DNA of 64,000 nucleotides from Viridibacterium silvisoli (GTDB lineage Bacteria > Pseudomonadota > Gammaproteobacteria > Burkholderiales > Rhodocyclaceae), in NCBI RefSeq assembly GCF_036017035.1, contig NZ_JAYXHS010000001.1, forward strand, positions 248,001 through 312,000, given 5' to 3'. Positions within the stretch are counted from its first letter, which is position 1; every line of letters starts with the position of its first letter. Below the pieces are notes generated by a model, which saw only the letters and a list, made by a program, of their open reading frames with translations, was not told the DNA's origin and made no database searches. This document shows positions 22,659 to 30,672 of the stretch, in pieces. The position numbers and the translations under genes were made by a program.

Positions 22659-25439
22659 TCAGAAGAAATTGGTCAGTTCCCGCCAGTTCAGGCGTTCCCG
22701 GTAGGCGCTCGCAGGCGGAGCAATCGCCGCAGTGTCGCCCAGATTGCCCGGGTCTCCTCCGGTCCCGGCCAGAATGGCACGCTTGCCCTTGAATTGTGTG
22801 AATGCTCCGCCCGTGGCGTCGCCCTTGCCGACGTAATTGTTCAGGCTGGTCATGTCGGACAGGCGGAATTGGGAATTACCTTTGGCATCCGTACCGTCGA
22901 GAACATTGAGCGGACCAAAGACGTAGCCCTGGATGTCGCATTCGCTGGGCTTCTTGGTGTAGTACAGCACCACGGCGCCATTGATGATGTCGGCCGGCGC
23001 GGACAGGTACGCATTGTCAGTCGCCAGCACACTGATCGTCGGGTTGGTGTCGGAGCTGGACTCTCCCAGCTTCGTGCCAGGGTTGATGCCCGTTCGCCAG
23101 GCCACGGCCCATTTGTCTGAAAAATACCTCATCGCCGTCACGTAGTACTTCGTTTGCGCCAGCAATACCAGACCGTTCCCGCTCGCGGATGCAATCCGCG
23201 TACCGTTCACATACCAGACCGCACTGGCAGCTACTGCAGCTGGTTGCGTGGCAAGGTCTTCGACCCCTTCGGTTGCCTGTTCGATGCGACCTGCGCTGGT
23301 GGTCTTGTAAACATGGCCGTCCCCAGCACCAAAATAGATGGCGTTGTCATCCACGTACAGCAGGTTGCTGGTGGGTGTCACGTTGAATGCCGTCGGCGCG
23401 TCAACGCCCGTGCTGAAGGTGTTCTCGGTAGGCGTTGCCGCGGCGTTGACTGCACGCGTCACCAGTTTTCCGCCGACAACATAGGCCACCTTGTTGCCCC
23501 CCATCACGGCGGGCAGCGGAGCCGCTCCGCCATATGGGCGGCCATAGACGCCGTTGGCCCAGCCCGCTTCTCCATCATTGGTGTTTCCCGCAGAGCCGGG
23601 CGAATACTCGTCGCTGCGGCTATCGAGCCAGACCACCCTGTTAAGGGATTTACCGTCGTTAGCCACCTCGATCGAGAAGTGCAGCTTGCCGCCCAGTGCC
23701 GTGCCCGTCACATAGGTCTTGAGCAGCTTTCCACCAGTGGAAGATGTCGGGTCGTCTTCCAGCACCTGCACAGAAGCGATCTGCCCCCAGGGGTGAGCTT
23801 CCATCAACTTCTTCGGCACTGAAGTCAGGGCAGCCTGGCTTTCCGCCAGCACGGCGCCCGGAATCCAGCCCCAGTTCAGATTACCGTTGGTTTTGTCGAC
23901 GGAGTACAGGATGCCGTCGTCCGTTGCGAACAGAACGGAGTCACCCAGGAGCATCGGCGTGACCCGCCATGGCACGCCCACCATCGAGGTGGCAGAACGC
24001 TTGTCTCCCGTGAGCCGGCATGCGTCCTGGGTGGGGTTCACGGCACACGCCTGTGCCAGCGTCGCGCCCGATGCAGTGTTGCTCAGCGCGACAAAACCTG
24101 TCGAGGCACTTGCCCAGTTGCTCGCCTCTGTGCGCAGCTTGGACAAACGGTTCTCTGAGCTCATCTTGCTTGCGGAAACATCAGCGGCATCCCAGTCTGC
24201 GGTGGTTTCCTGCGAGCTGTCATCCTTGAGCCGGAAGGCTTGCAGATGCCCGGACGTTCCCGGCAGATCTTTCTGCAACGCCCGGTAAACGAGGGAGTCC
24301 TTTTGCGTGACCTGCTCGGTGATAGGCGGCGTCAGCGAGTACGCCCCGGTGCGGGGTGTCGCGACAGACGTGTTCTTCGAGAAGAATTTGGTTTGAGAGT
24401 TATTCTGGGCGATGACGTTCTTCGCCAGGATTTCACCCACGATGGTTACGGGCGAGCCGTTACCCATATTGAAGTCACCCTCTGCGACATACACGCCGGC
24501 AGACAGACTGAAATTCCCCTGAGTGGTCAGGGATCCGTTATAGACGTTGATCTGCAGGCGCTCAGGGTGCTGGGAGTCCATATTGGACCAGGTCTTTTCA
24601 GCCGCGCAGTCCGTGTAATTGACGCAGGTCGGCCCGCCGTTCAGCGTCAGGCCGAATGCTGTCGTGGAAGAGACGGTGCTCTTGCCGAGAACATTGAGCG
24701 TCGTCTGACCGGGGCCTGCGGTGCTGACATTGCATCCAGCCGCCCAGTCGATCTGATTCACGTTGGTCTGGGAAATCAGGGCGGCCTCGACGTCCTGCGC
24801 AAAGGTGACTCCGGCGCCATTGCAACCATTCATCGACAGACGCTTGATCCTGACCGGAGCGCTGAACACAACGCTGATGCCGTTGGAAATCGATATCTGG
24901 TCGTACTCACCGCCGGGCAAGGTATACACGCTGCCGGCTTTGGTGATCGCCACTGTTCTACCGTCAAGCGTCAGCGTGTAGGGACCGTTGCCATTCGCAT
25001 TGGCATTACCGCCAAGCGTATTGCCGTACTGGATCTGACCACTATTCGGAAAGCTGATGTCGAACGCCGAACTGCTTTCCACATAGGTCGGCAAAACCCG
25101 CGGATCGACAGAGGATCCGGAGAGCGACAAGGACTTGGACGTGTTGGATGTAATGTCGCCCGCAGAGGCATAGGACTGGCAGTTTTTCTTGTTCGCATCC
25201 GTCCCGGACATGACCAGCTTGCCGGGCTTGGCATTGACCTGGCTGGCGTTATAGAAAGTCGGATTGCACTGCCCGTTCTCGCCATCATTCTTGAGGTTGA
25301 TCTGACCATCCCCCATGACGGAGAAAACCGCGCCCAAGCCGCTGTTAGCCGAGCAGACGGCGGCCCATGCTGGAAAACTGGCCACGTGCAGCGCAATCAG
25401 GGAGCCTGCACCAGCACGTTTGATAAGGTTGCCTGTCAT
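22659..25439 (-). CDS. pilY1: PilY1-like pilus tip/adhesin protein
   Basis: A 926-residue exported protein (signal ending FPAWA-AVC). The C-terminal half is the PilY1/PilC beta-propeller (MLLGDSVLFATDDGILYSVD, TNGNLNWGWIPGAVL, LYVDDNAIYFGAGDGHVYK), which sits at the pilus tip and supports adhesion and extension. The N-terminal 370 residues are a Gly/Asn/Ser-rich beta region (GGEYDQISISNGISVVFSAP, LSAGVYVAEGDFNMGNGSP) rather than a von Willebrand A domain, and the protein is shorter than most PilY1 (over 1,000). No DxDxDG calcium loop was recognised. Its place between pilX and pilE supports the call. Confidence 0.8.
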   Translation of the reverse strand: MTGNLIKRAGAGSLIALHVASFPAWAAVCSANSGLGAVFSVMGDGQINLKNDGENGQCNPTFYNASQVNAKPGKLVMSGTDANKKNCQSYASAGDITSNTSKSLSLSGSSVDPRVLPTYVESSSAFDISFPNSGQIQYGNTLGGNANANGNGPYTLTLDGRTVAITKAGSVYTLPGGEYDQISISNGISVVFSAPVRIKRLSMNGCNGAGVTFAQDVEAALISQTNVNQIDWAAGCNVSTAGPGQTTLNVLGKSTVSSTTAFGLTLNGGPTCVNYTDCAAEKTWSNMDSQHPERLQINVYNGSLTTQGNFSLSAGVYVAEGDFNMGNGSPVTIVGEILAKNVIAQNNSQTKFFSKNTSVATPRTGAYSLTPPITEQVTQKDSLVYRALQKDLPGTSGHLQAFRLKDDSSQETTADWDAADVSASKMSSENRLSKLRTEASNWASASTGFVALSNTASGATLAQACAVNPTQDACRLTGDKRSATSMVGVPWRVTPMLLGDSVLFATDDGILYSVDKTNGNLNWGWIPGAVLAESQAALTSVPKKLMEAHPWGQIASVQVLEDDPTSSTGGKLLKTYVTGTALGGKLHFSIEVANDGKSLNRVVWLDSRSDEYSPGSAGNTNDGEAGWANGVYGRPYGGAAPLPAVMGGNKVAYVVGGKLVTRAVNAAATPTENTFSTGVDAPTAFNVTPTSNLLYVDDNAIYFGAGDGHVYKTTSAGRIEQATEGVEDLATQPAAVAASAVWYVNGTRIASASGNGLVLLAQTKYYVTAMRYFSDKWAVAWRTGINPGTKLGESSSDTNPTISVLATDNAYLSAPADIINGAVVLYYTKKPSECDIQGYVFGPLNVLDGTDAKGNSQFRLSDMTSLNNYVGKGDATGGAFTQFKGKRAILAGTGGDPGNLGDTAAIAPPASAYRERLNWRELTNFF

Positions 25440-25451
25440 GATGTTCCCCGT

Positions 25452-26051
25452 TCAGAATTCCTTGGCGGTCGACAGCACGACATAGCTGCCTTCCTTGATG
25501 CCGCCCGCCTTCGCGTACAAAGTGAAACGCGGCTTGCCCGCAGCCTGATTTACTCGCCCGTTGGACAGCATGCCGTCATTACTCCCGATGGCTTTGCCTT
25601 CGAAGACGATGATGTAAGAAGGCGCGTCTGAGCGGCTTTCAGCATTGCTGGCAGCCTCGATGCCTGTCGTGGGCCACGGATCGAGTGCCGGCATGTCGCC
25701 GTCCTTGCGCACGTAGTAGCCAGCGCTGGCGCTGCGCTTTGTCCGTACGGCAGCCTCGACGTCCGGGCTGGCTGCAACGAGCGCGCGGGTCTTGTCTTCC
25801 GCCTCCTTGAGCGCACCTTCGGCCATGAACATGGCACGCTGCCGGTCGCTCCATCCGGCGGCACCGCGCGCCTCGCCTGTCGCCATCGTGTAGCCGGCAG
25901 CAGCCAGCAGAGAGACAAGAATCAACATGACCAAGGCCACCAGTAGTGCCGCACCTTGTTGCCGCTGACGGCGCACGAGAACATCCATCCGGCCTTTCCT
26001 CATTGTTTGCCTCATGGGTTGCCTCATGGGTTGCCTCATTGGTTGCCTCAT
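25452..26051 (-). CDS. pilX: Type IV pilus assembly protein PilX
   Basis: A 199-residue protein whose hydrophobic N-segment QQGAALLVALVMLILVSLLA marks PilX, a minor pilin-like component that lacks the usual Glu5. The C-terminal domain is soluble. ATGA overlap with pilW (stop 26048-26050) supports translation from 26051. The first 17 residues are an unusual MRQP tetrapeptide repeat encoded by a 12-bp DNA repeat, so five in-frame ATGs are available. A start at the last one (26003) or at the later Met in KGRMDV would give the usual short leader. Confidence 0.85.
   Translation of the reverse strand: MRQPMRQPMRQPMRQTMRKGRMDVLVRRQRQQGAALLVALVMLILVSLLAAAGYTMATGEARGAAGWSDRQRAMFMAEGALKEAEDKTRALVAASPDVEAAVRTKRSASAGYYVRKDGDMPALDPWPTTGIEAASNAESRSDAPSYIIVFEGKAIGSNDGMLSNGRVNQAAGKPRFTLYAKAGGIKEGSYVVLSTAKEF
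26004..26051. repeat. Four 12-bp tandem repeats at the pilX start
   Basis: The unit GGTTGCCTCATG (plus strand, minor variants) recurs four times. Read on the minus strand it places in-frame ATGs at 26051, 26039, 26027 and 26015, with a fifth at 26003 just outside. Each unit adds four codons (Met-Arg-Gln-Pro/Thr), so copy-number change would not shift the frame. Confidence 0.85.
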
Positions 26052-27124
26052 TGATTGCGTAAGGCGACGGTCATCTGCAAGGGCAGGTAGACATGGCTGT
26101 CAGCATCAATCGACACACCGTTGAAGCTGCTGACCGTCTGCTGACCCGCGTTGCCCACCTTTTCCGAACGCAGCAACATCTGAACGGTTGCCGAGCGCAC
26201 ACTCGTCCACTTTGTTGCGGAGGCGGTGACGGACGAGGCGCTCTGATCGCGCTGGGTAATGGCCCCCGTCGAACCGGTGGCCTGGTCGTAGCGCACGGCC
26301 AGGCCGACGACCTTGTCAGAGACCAACACCGGTGTGTTATCACGCGCGCTCATCCGGTACAGCCCGCTTTTCCCACCGACCTTCCCCATGAACCACCAGG
26401 TCGTGTCCAGCCTGCCGACGGAAGCTCCAGCGGAAAACAGTTCGCCGATACTCCCGTCCTTGTTGCCCTTGCCGTAGCTCGCGTCACCTTGTGCCCCCGC
26501 CGAGTGCGCCAGCGTCTGCGAAGACGAACCATCTGTAACTGTCGTGACCTGGAATTTGGCCCAATTGATGCAATCGGTGATGACGGCGATATCGTCCGCC
26601 TTGAAAGACTCCAGCGGCCTGTTCACGACGAGTGCGGCAGCCTGGCTGGACATCGCATCCTTGAGCGATGTCAGCGTTCCCGATACGCCCACGACTGCGA
26701 GGATGCTGGACTGATTGGCGAGACTCGCCGGATTTGCATCCGGCAAGGATGTCTTGAGTTTGGCCAGGCCGTATCTGGAGCCTGAATCCGCTGGCAAACC
26801 TGATTGCGAATCGAAGCCCACAATCCCGCCATCGTCTGCACTGAGCGCTTGCTCATTGTTGAGCCTCTTGTCGATGGGATTCGACACCGGCCAGCATCCG
26901 AAGTCGCCTGCAGCACGCAAGTCACGCGCAAGCGCGTCCATGGCAATGCGCCCTTCGGACTGCACGTCAACCATCTGCACCGAGAGGTTGTTCGTTACTC
27001 GCTGACCCACGAAGACAGCCAGCGCGCCGCCGACCACGATCAGCCCTAGCACCATCGCAATCATCAGCTCCACGAGGCTGAAGCCGGAAGCAAATCGACG
27101 AGTATCGAGTAAAGCGTGTCGCAT
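26048..27124 (-). CDS. pilW: Type IV pilus minor pilin PilW
   Basis: A 358-residue pseudopilin with the processing site SGFSLVELMIAMVLGLIVVG (Glu5 present) and a large C-terminal domain, as usual for PilW. Motifs such as SEGRIAMDALARDLRAAGDF after the N-terminal helix are typical. The start at 27124 has AGGA six bases upstream; a TTG at 27142 overlaps pilV and is less likely. It follows pilV by 14 bp and overlaps pilX by 4 bases. Confidence 0.9.
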   Translation of the reverse strand: MRHALLDTRRFASGFSLVELMIAMVLGLIVVGGALAVFVGQRVTNNLSVQMVDVQSEGRIAMDALARDLRAAGDFGCWPVSNPIDKRLNNEQALSADDGGIVGFDSQSGLPADSGSRYGLAKLKTSLPDANPASLANQSSILAVVGVSGTLTSLKDAMSSQAAALVVNRPLESFKADDIAVITDCINWAKFQVTTVTDGSSSQTLAHSAGAQGDASYGKGNKDGSIGELFSAGASVGRLDTTWWFMGKVGGKSGLYRMSARDNTPVLVSDKVVGLAVRYDQATGSTGAITQRDQSASSVTASATKWTSVRSATVQMLLRSEKVGNAGQQTVSSFNGVSIDADSHVYLPLQMTVALRNQ

Positions 27125-27138
27125 GCCTATCCTGCCTC

Positions 27139-27645
27139 TCAATGGGAAGATGCTGCGGAAGAGGCTGCTGCCGTGGCAGCGTCATACATCTTGTAACTGG
27201 CGCTCACGGTGTCTCGCCCCGGTGGCGTCCATTGCATGCGGACTTCACAAGCGTTGAAAGTGCCCGAGGCCGCAGAGCCGCAACTGATTTTGGCTCCACC
27301 GTCCGGCAGATCACAGGCCACCCTCCTGATCCATGCCGATGAGCGGCTTGGCGTGGCGCTGGATGAGGACGACGCCGCAGCCGATGACGATGACGACGGG
27401 CAATTCTCCTTGCTGGTGATGCTGTCTATCAGCACCCAGCTGGCCCTGTCCGCAAAGCGGTCGTAAGCAATGGCATCCAGCGCGTCATGCGCCAGCGCGG
27501 AAGCAAACACGGTGTATTTGGAATCGGCGTTTTGCCGGACGCCCTCTGCCTGTAGCTTGAAAGCCCCCAGCAGCCCCAGCGAGAGCACCAGCACGGCGAT
27601 CAGCACTTCGATCAGCGAGACGCCTTGAACGGATTTACAGGACAT
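27139..27645 (-). CDS. pilV: Type IV pilus minor pilin PilV
   Basis: A 168-residue minor pilin with the N-terminal signature QGVSLIEVLIAVLVLSLGLL (processing before Val, Glu at position 5 of the mature chain). A Ser/Ala tract (SSSSSAAASSSSS, residues about 85-97) forms a flexible linker in mid-protein, and a second Ala/Ser run ends the chain. Four Cys residues lie in the C-terminal domain. It overlaps fimT by 11 bases, indicating coupled translation. Confidence 0.88.
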   Translation of the reverse strand: MSCKSVQGVSLIEVLIAVLVLSLGLLGAFKLQAEGVRQNADSKYTVFASALAHDALDAIAYDRFADRASWVLIDSITSKENCPSSSSSAAASSSSSATPSRSSAWIRRVACDLPDGGAKISCGSAASGTFNACEVRMQWTPPGRDTVSASYKMYDAATAAASSAASSH

Positions 27646-28126
27646 CTACCGACCCGCCAGCGTTGACACGGACACTCTTGCTGGTGTCGCCCGAAGACAG
27701 CGTGTACGTCTCCGCTGCCGTGTTATTGCCGATCCCGTTAGGAAGAAAAGTGAGCTGCAGCGCATTTCCACTCAGGGCGGCGCCTTCATAACGCTTGGAA
27801 AAATCAGTCTGGGTGAGGCAGCCCAGGACTGTCGTATCGGTCCCCTGAGCCTGTGTGATGGCCCAGGCAGCGCCATCGCAACCGCTCGCTGCATCGCCAT
27901 TCACGGTCAGAACCGTGCGCCGTCCGGTCTGCACGGCAATCGAACGGGCATTGGAAGCAGCTCTTTTCAGACCGTCCGCTGCCATTTGCGCCCTGCCCGA
28001 CTGGATCTGCGACGAAAAGCTGGGTACGGCAATCGCAAGAAGCACTGCCAACACCACCAGAGCCGTCAACAACTCGATCAATGTCAAACCATGTTGGGCA
28101 AACTTCCCTGAAATCTTGCTACCCAT
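27635..28126 (-). CDS. fimT: Pseudopilin of the FimT/GspH family, first gene of the minor pilin operon
   Basis: A 163-residue pseudopilin: processing site HGLTLIELLTALVVLAVLLA (Glu5) and a C-terminal GspH/FimT domain (RAQMAADGLKRAASNARSIA). FimT/FimU pseudopilins help prime pilus assembly, and some FimT proteins bind DNA during natural transformation. The start at 28126 gives the short basic leader expected; the frame runs open upstream to 28276 but without support. It is first in the operon fimT-pilV-pilW-pilX-pilY1-pilE. Confidence 0.85.
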   Translation of the reverse strand: MGSKISGKFAQHGLTLIELLTALVVLAVLLAIAVPSFSSQIQSGRAQMAADGLKRAASNARSIAVQTGRRTVLTVNGDAASGCDGAAWAITQAQGTDTTVLGCLTQTDFSKRYEGAALSGNALQLTFLPNGIGNNTAAETYTLSSGDTSKSVRVNAGGSVDVL

Positions 28127-28295
28127 ACCACCAGACCTTGCCAGCGCGTCATTGAGCCGGCCCCGAAGAGCGCTTCTGACATGCACGTCATGAAAATTGA
28201 GCCTGCGGCGCGCGATCAGTCGGACGCCGTTCGATGGCCCGCATTGGACATCATTCCTGCTATCGGCATGTTGCACTCAAAATCAAGCCCAGCAA

Positions 28296-28326
28296 TGACA
28301 AAAATGTCACAACCAACAAAATTATA
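28296..28326 (-). promoter_or_regulatory. Possible promoter and operator of the minor pilin operon
   Basis: On the minus strand a perfect TATAAT (28321-28326) lies about 195 bp before fimT, but no good -35 box is found 17 bp upstream. Just downstream is the palindrome TGACA-N4-TGTCA (28296-28309), a plausible regulator site. Both are pattern-based guesses. Confidence 0.3.
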
Positions 28327-28384
28327 GAATCATGCCGGGCCATGCGGATTGATGGCAGACACATGCGCCGCAAGCGCGCAGCAC

Positions 28385-28412
28385 AAAAAAAGACCAGGCA
28401 TCAGGCCTGGTC
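28385..28412 (-). terminator. Strong intrinsic terminator with no assigned gene
   Basis: GACCAGGC (28392-28399) and GCCTGGTC (28405-28412) form a perfect 8-bp stem with a 5-base loop; on the minus strand it is followed by seven T residues (28391-28385). The nearest minus-strand coding gene upstream is thousands of bases away, so it may end a small RNA. Confidence 0.75.
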
Positions 28413-28840
28413 ACATCGTTCTAGTGCCGTCCACTCGAGGTCCCGCTGCGCATCGCGCGCCATCTACTGCGTTCTTCTCGGGGCCGCCGCCGGGGTTCCA
28501 CTCCCCCACTGCCTGTCGGTTTGAATCTTCCCGTTCTCACTGCAAGCGGGGCGCAGCATAGAGGCTGATCGACCTCGGCGTTTGATCGAAATTGCTATTC
28601 TTCGGGCATGTCACCTTGATTTACAGAAGTGAGCTCCCAGCCCGATCAGCGCAAGCACAAGGAAAGTGCTTGCCACGGTCGTGACGGCCCCGCCGTCGTC
28701 CGCACACGCACCCACGGCGTGCGCACTCGCCACGCCCGCCTTACCCCCTCGGCATTTCAGCTCCGCGCGAAGCCGCGCCCTGCTTCGAATTGCATGAATT
28801 TATCGATCTGCTCTTACGGCATGGCATGCATCTCGCTCTA

Positions 28841-28864
28841 GCTGGTCTGACCGGCTAGACCAGC
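28841..28864. promoter_or_regulatory. FadR/GntR-type operator
   Basis: GCTGGTCT and AGACCAGC form a perfect 8-bp inverted repeat around 8 bases. Within it TGGTCTGACC fits the TGGT-N3-ACC core bound by FadR-subfamily regulators. It lies 63 bp before the regulator gene at 28927, so autoregulation and control of the downstream importer are likely. Confidence 0.6.
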
Positions 28865-28926
28865 CAGTCGCGGCCCGCCAATGCTGGCGAGCCGCAAGCA
28901 AGCGCAACGATGCGCCTGGTGCACAG

Positions 28927-29601
28927 ATGACACGACTCTCCAGTTTCGCCGCGCAGACGCTGCAGCGGCAGATCCACGAAGGCCAGTACCAGCCGGGCTC
29001 GTCCCTGCCGGGACAGCGCGAGTTGTCATCGGCACTGGGCATCAGCCGCACCGTGCTGCGCGAAGCGGTGTCGATGCTGGAAGCACTGGGCCTGGTGCAC
29101 TCGCAACCCGGCAAGGGCGTCTTCGTCACGACCGGTCGCTCATCGAATGGCGAATTGCCGATGGGGCCGCTCGACATGCCGCCGCATGCCGTCTTCCAGT
29201 TCCGCAGCATCATCGAGCCGGCTGCCGCCGCCCTCATGGCACGCAATGCAGGCGACGCGGAAATCGCCGCATTGCAGGCCACCCAGGACCGCATGCAGAC
29301 CGCGTTGCACGAGATGGATCTCGTCACGGCGGCCGATGCCGATCTCGAATTCCATCTGGCCATTGCGGAGTCCTCGGCCAATCCGATGCTCACCGCAGCC
29401 ATCACCGCGCTCGAAGCGCCGATCGGCTACAGCCTGCGCCTGCCCTTTGCGAACCCCGCGGAGATCTGGGAGCCGGCCGACGAACACCGCGTCGTACTCG
29501 ACGCCATCACCCGACGCGATCCCGACGCGGCCCACGCCGCGATGCGTACTCACCTGGTGCGGGCGGCCGCGCGCATCAGCATCGACTTCGAAACGCCCTG
29601 A
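28927..29601 (+). CDS. FadR-subfamily GntR regulator (FCD ligand domain)
   Basis: A 224-residue regulator. Residues 1-70 form the GntR winged helix (PGSSLPGQRELSSALGISRT, VLREAVSMLEALGLVHSQPG). The rest is the all-helical FCD domain with metal-site residues (Asp and His in ADLEFHLAIAESSANPML, His in EHRVVLDAI and MRTHLVRAA). FCD regulators bind small organic acids or amino acids. It directly precedes a polar amino acid ABC importer by 26 bp and has its own operator upstream, so it very likely controls that operon. Confidence 0.9.
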   Translation: MTRLSSFAAQTLQRQIHEGQYQPGSSLPGQRELSSALGISRTVLREAVSMLEALGLVHSQPGKGVFVTTGRSSNGELPMGPLDMPPHAVFQFRSIIEPAAAALMARNAGDAEIAALQATQDRMQTALHEMDLVTAADADLEFHLAIAESSANPMLTAAITALEAPIGYSLRLPFANPAEIWEPADEHRVVLDAITRRDPDAAHAAMRTHLVRAAARISIDFETP

Positions 29602-29627
29602 GGGCACCGTTGCAAGGAGTTTTTCAA

Positions 29628-30404
29628 ATGATCATCCGCACGCTTTCCACCGCCATCCTGTCGCTCGGCCTGCTCGCCTCGGCCGCCCACGCCGACGTAC
29701 TGGAAAACATCAAGAAAAGCGGCGTCATCCGCGTCGCCGTACCGCAAGACTTCCCGCCATTCGGCACGGTCGGCACCGACATGAAGCCGCAGGGTTATGA
29801 CATCGACACAGCAGCACTGATCGCCAAGGACCTCGGCGTGAAGCTGGAACTGATCCCCGTCACCAGCACCAACCGCATCCCCTACATCACCACCGGCAAG
29901 GCCGATCTGGTGATCTCCAGCCTCGGCAAGAATCCGGATCGCGAGAAGGTCATCGACTTCTCCGAAGCCTACGCACCGTTCTTCAACGGCGTGTTCGGCC
30001 CGGCTGACATCAAGGTCGAAGCCGCTGCCGACCTGGCTGGCAAGACCATCGCCGTGACGCGCGGCTCAGTGGAAGACCTCGAACTGACCAAGATCGCGCC
30101 GCCCACCGCCGTGCTGAAGCGCTTCGAAGACAACAACTCGACGATCTCCGCTTACCTGTCGGGCCAGACGCAATTGATCGCTACAGGCAACGTCGTCGCC
30201 TCGGCCGTGGATGAGCGCACCGACAAGCGCGACGTGCTGACGAAATTCATCATCAAGAATTCGCCATGCTATGTGGGTGTTAACAAGGGTGAGGCAGCGC
30301 TGCTCGCCAAGGTGAATGAAATCATCGGCAAGGCCAAGAAGAGTGGTGACCTGAACAAGGTTTCGGTGAAGTGGCTGAAGCATCCGCTGACGGCGGGGTT
30401 GTGA
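29628..30404 (+). CDS. Polar amino acid ABC transporter solute-binding protein (family 3)
   Basis: A 258-residue periplasmic protein: signal peptide ending SAAHA-DVL, then IKKSGVIRVAVPQDFPPFG and KPQGYDIDTAALIAKDLG, the SBP_bac_3 opening with the ligand-contacting region, and KADLVISSLGKNPDREKVID. It delivers a polar amino acid or related compound to the two permeases downstream. AAGGAG precedes the start at 29628; the frame is open far upstream but that part overlaps the regulator gene. Ligand is unknown. Confidence 0.92.
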   Translation: MIIRTLSTAILSLGLLASAAHADVLENIKKSGVIRVAVPQDFPPFGTVGTDMKPQGYDIDTAALIAKDLGVKLELIPVTSTNRIPYITTGKADLVISSLGKNPDREKVIDFSEAYAPFFNGVFGPADIKVEAAADLAGKTIAVTRGSVEDLELTKIAPPTAVLKRFEDNNSTISAYLSGQTQLIATGNVVASAVDERTDKRDVLTKFIIKNSPCYVGVNKGEAALLAKVNEIIGKAKKSGDLNKVSVKWLKHPLTAGL

Positions 30405-30412
30405 TTTTCGCT

Positions 30413-30612
30413 CCCCTCTCCCGCTTGCGGGAGAGGGGCTGGGGGAGAGGGTTGGTCGCAAGCCCGCCGTACGTTGCAGTTCCCTCCCCCTGAGGGGGAG
30501 GGTGCCGCAGTGCGGCGGGAGAGGGGGAGTCGTGGATAGTCAACGATTGCACCCTTCCCCCTCTCCCGCCCCTGACGGGGCACCCTCTCCCTTAGGGAGA
30601 GGGAACTGCTGC
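30413..30612. repeat. REP-like palindromic cluster inside the transporter operon
   Basis: Three or more C/T-rich palindromes follow each other: CCCCTCTCCCGC-TT-GCGGGAGAGGGG (30413-30438, perfect 12-bp stem), CCTCCCCCTGAGGGGGAGG near 30484-30502 and CCCTCTCCCTTAGGGAGAGG near 30582-30602. They fill most of the 268-bp gap between binding-protein and permease genes. Such elements are common between genes of many proteobacteria and can stabilise or attenuate mRNA. Confidence 0.75.
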
Positions 30613-30672
30613 GAGCGTCACGCGAAATAAGTTTTTCACCCGCAACACAAGCAAAGCCATCAGGGAGAAACC

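Larger units (their letters stand above)
28127..28926. other. 800-bp intergenic region with a minus-strand terminator
   Basis: Between fimT (minus) and the FadR-type gene (plus) I find no convincing protein. It holds the possible pilin promoter (28296-28326), a strong minus-strand terminator (28385-28412) with no coding gene ending before it, and the FadR-type operator (28841-28864). An untranslated minus-strand RNA between about 28640 and 28385 is possible. Confidence 0.5.

Noticed and set aside
24240..25631. A 463-codon plus-strand frame opposite the PilY1-like gene
   Set aside because: Antisense shadow without motifs; the minus strand has a signal peptide and PilY1 motifs within an operon.
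26004..26051. CRISPR array
   Set aside because: Repeats are 12 bp without spacers and lie inside the pilX coding start.
28629..28841. A 70-codon plus-strand frame before the FadR-type gene
   Set aside because: Arg/His-rich sequence without ribosome site or family, overlapping the operator region.
28881..29627. N-terminal extension of the amino-acid binding protein
   Set aside because: It overlaps the FadR-type regulator in another frame, and AAGGAG plus a signal peptide fix the start at 29628.
30413..30612. rho-independent terminator ending the binding-protein mRNA outright
   Set aside because: The first hairpin is strong but lacks a T-run, and the permeases need expression; a REP-like cluster is a better description.
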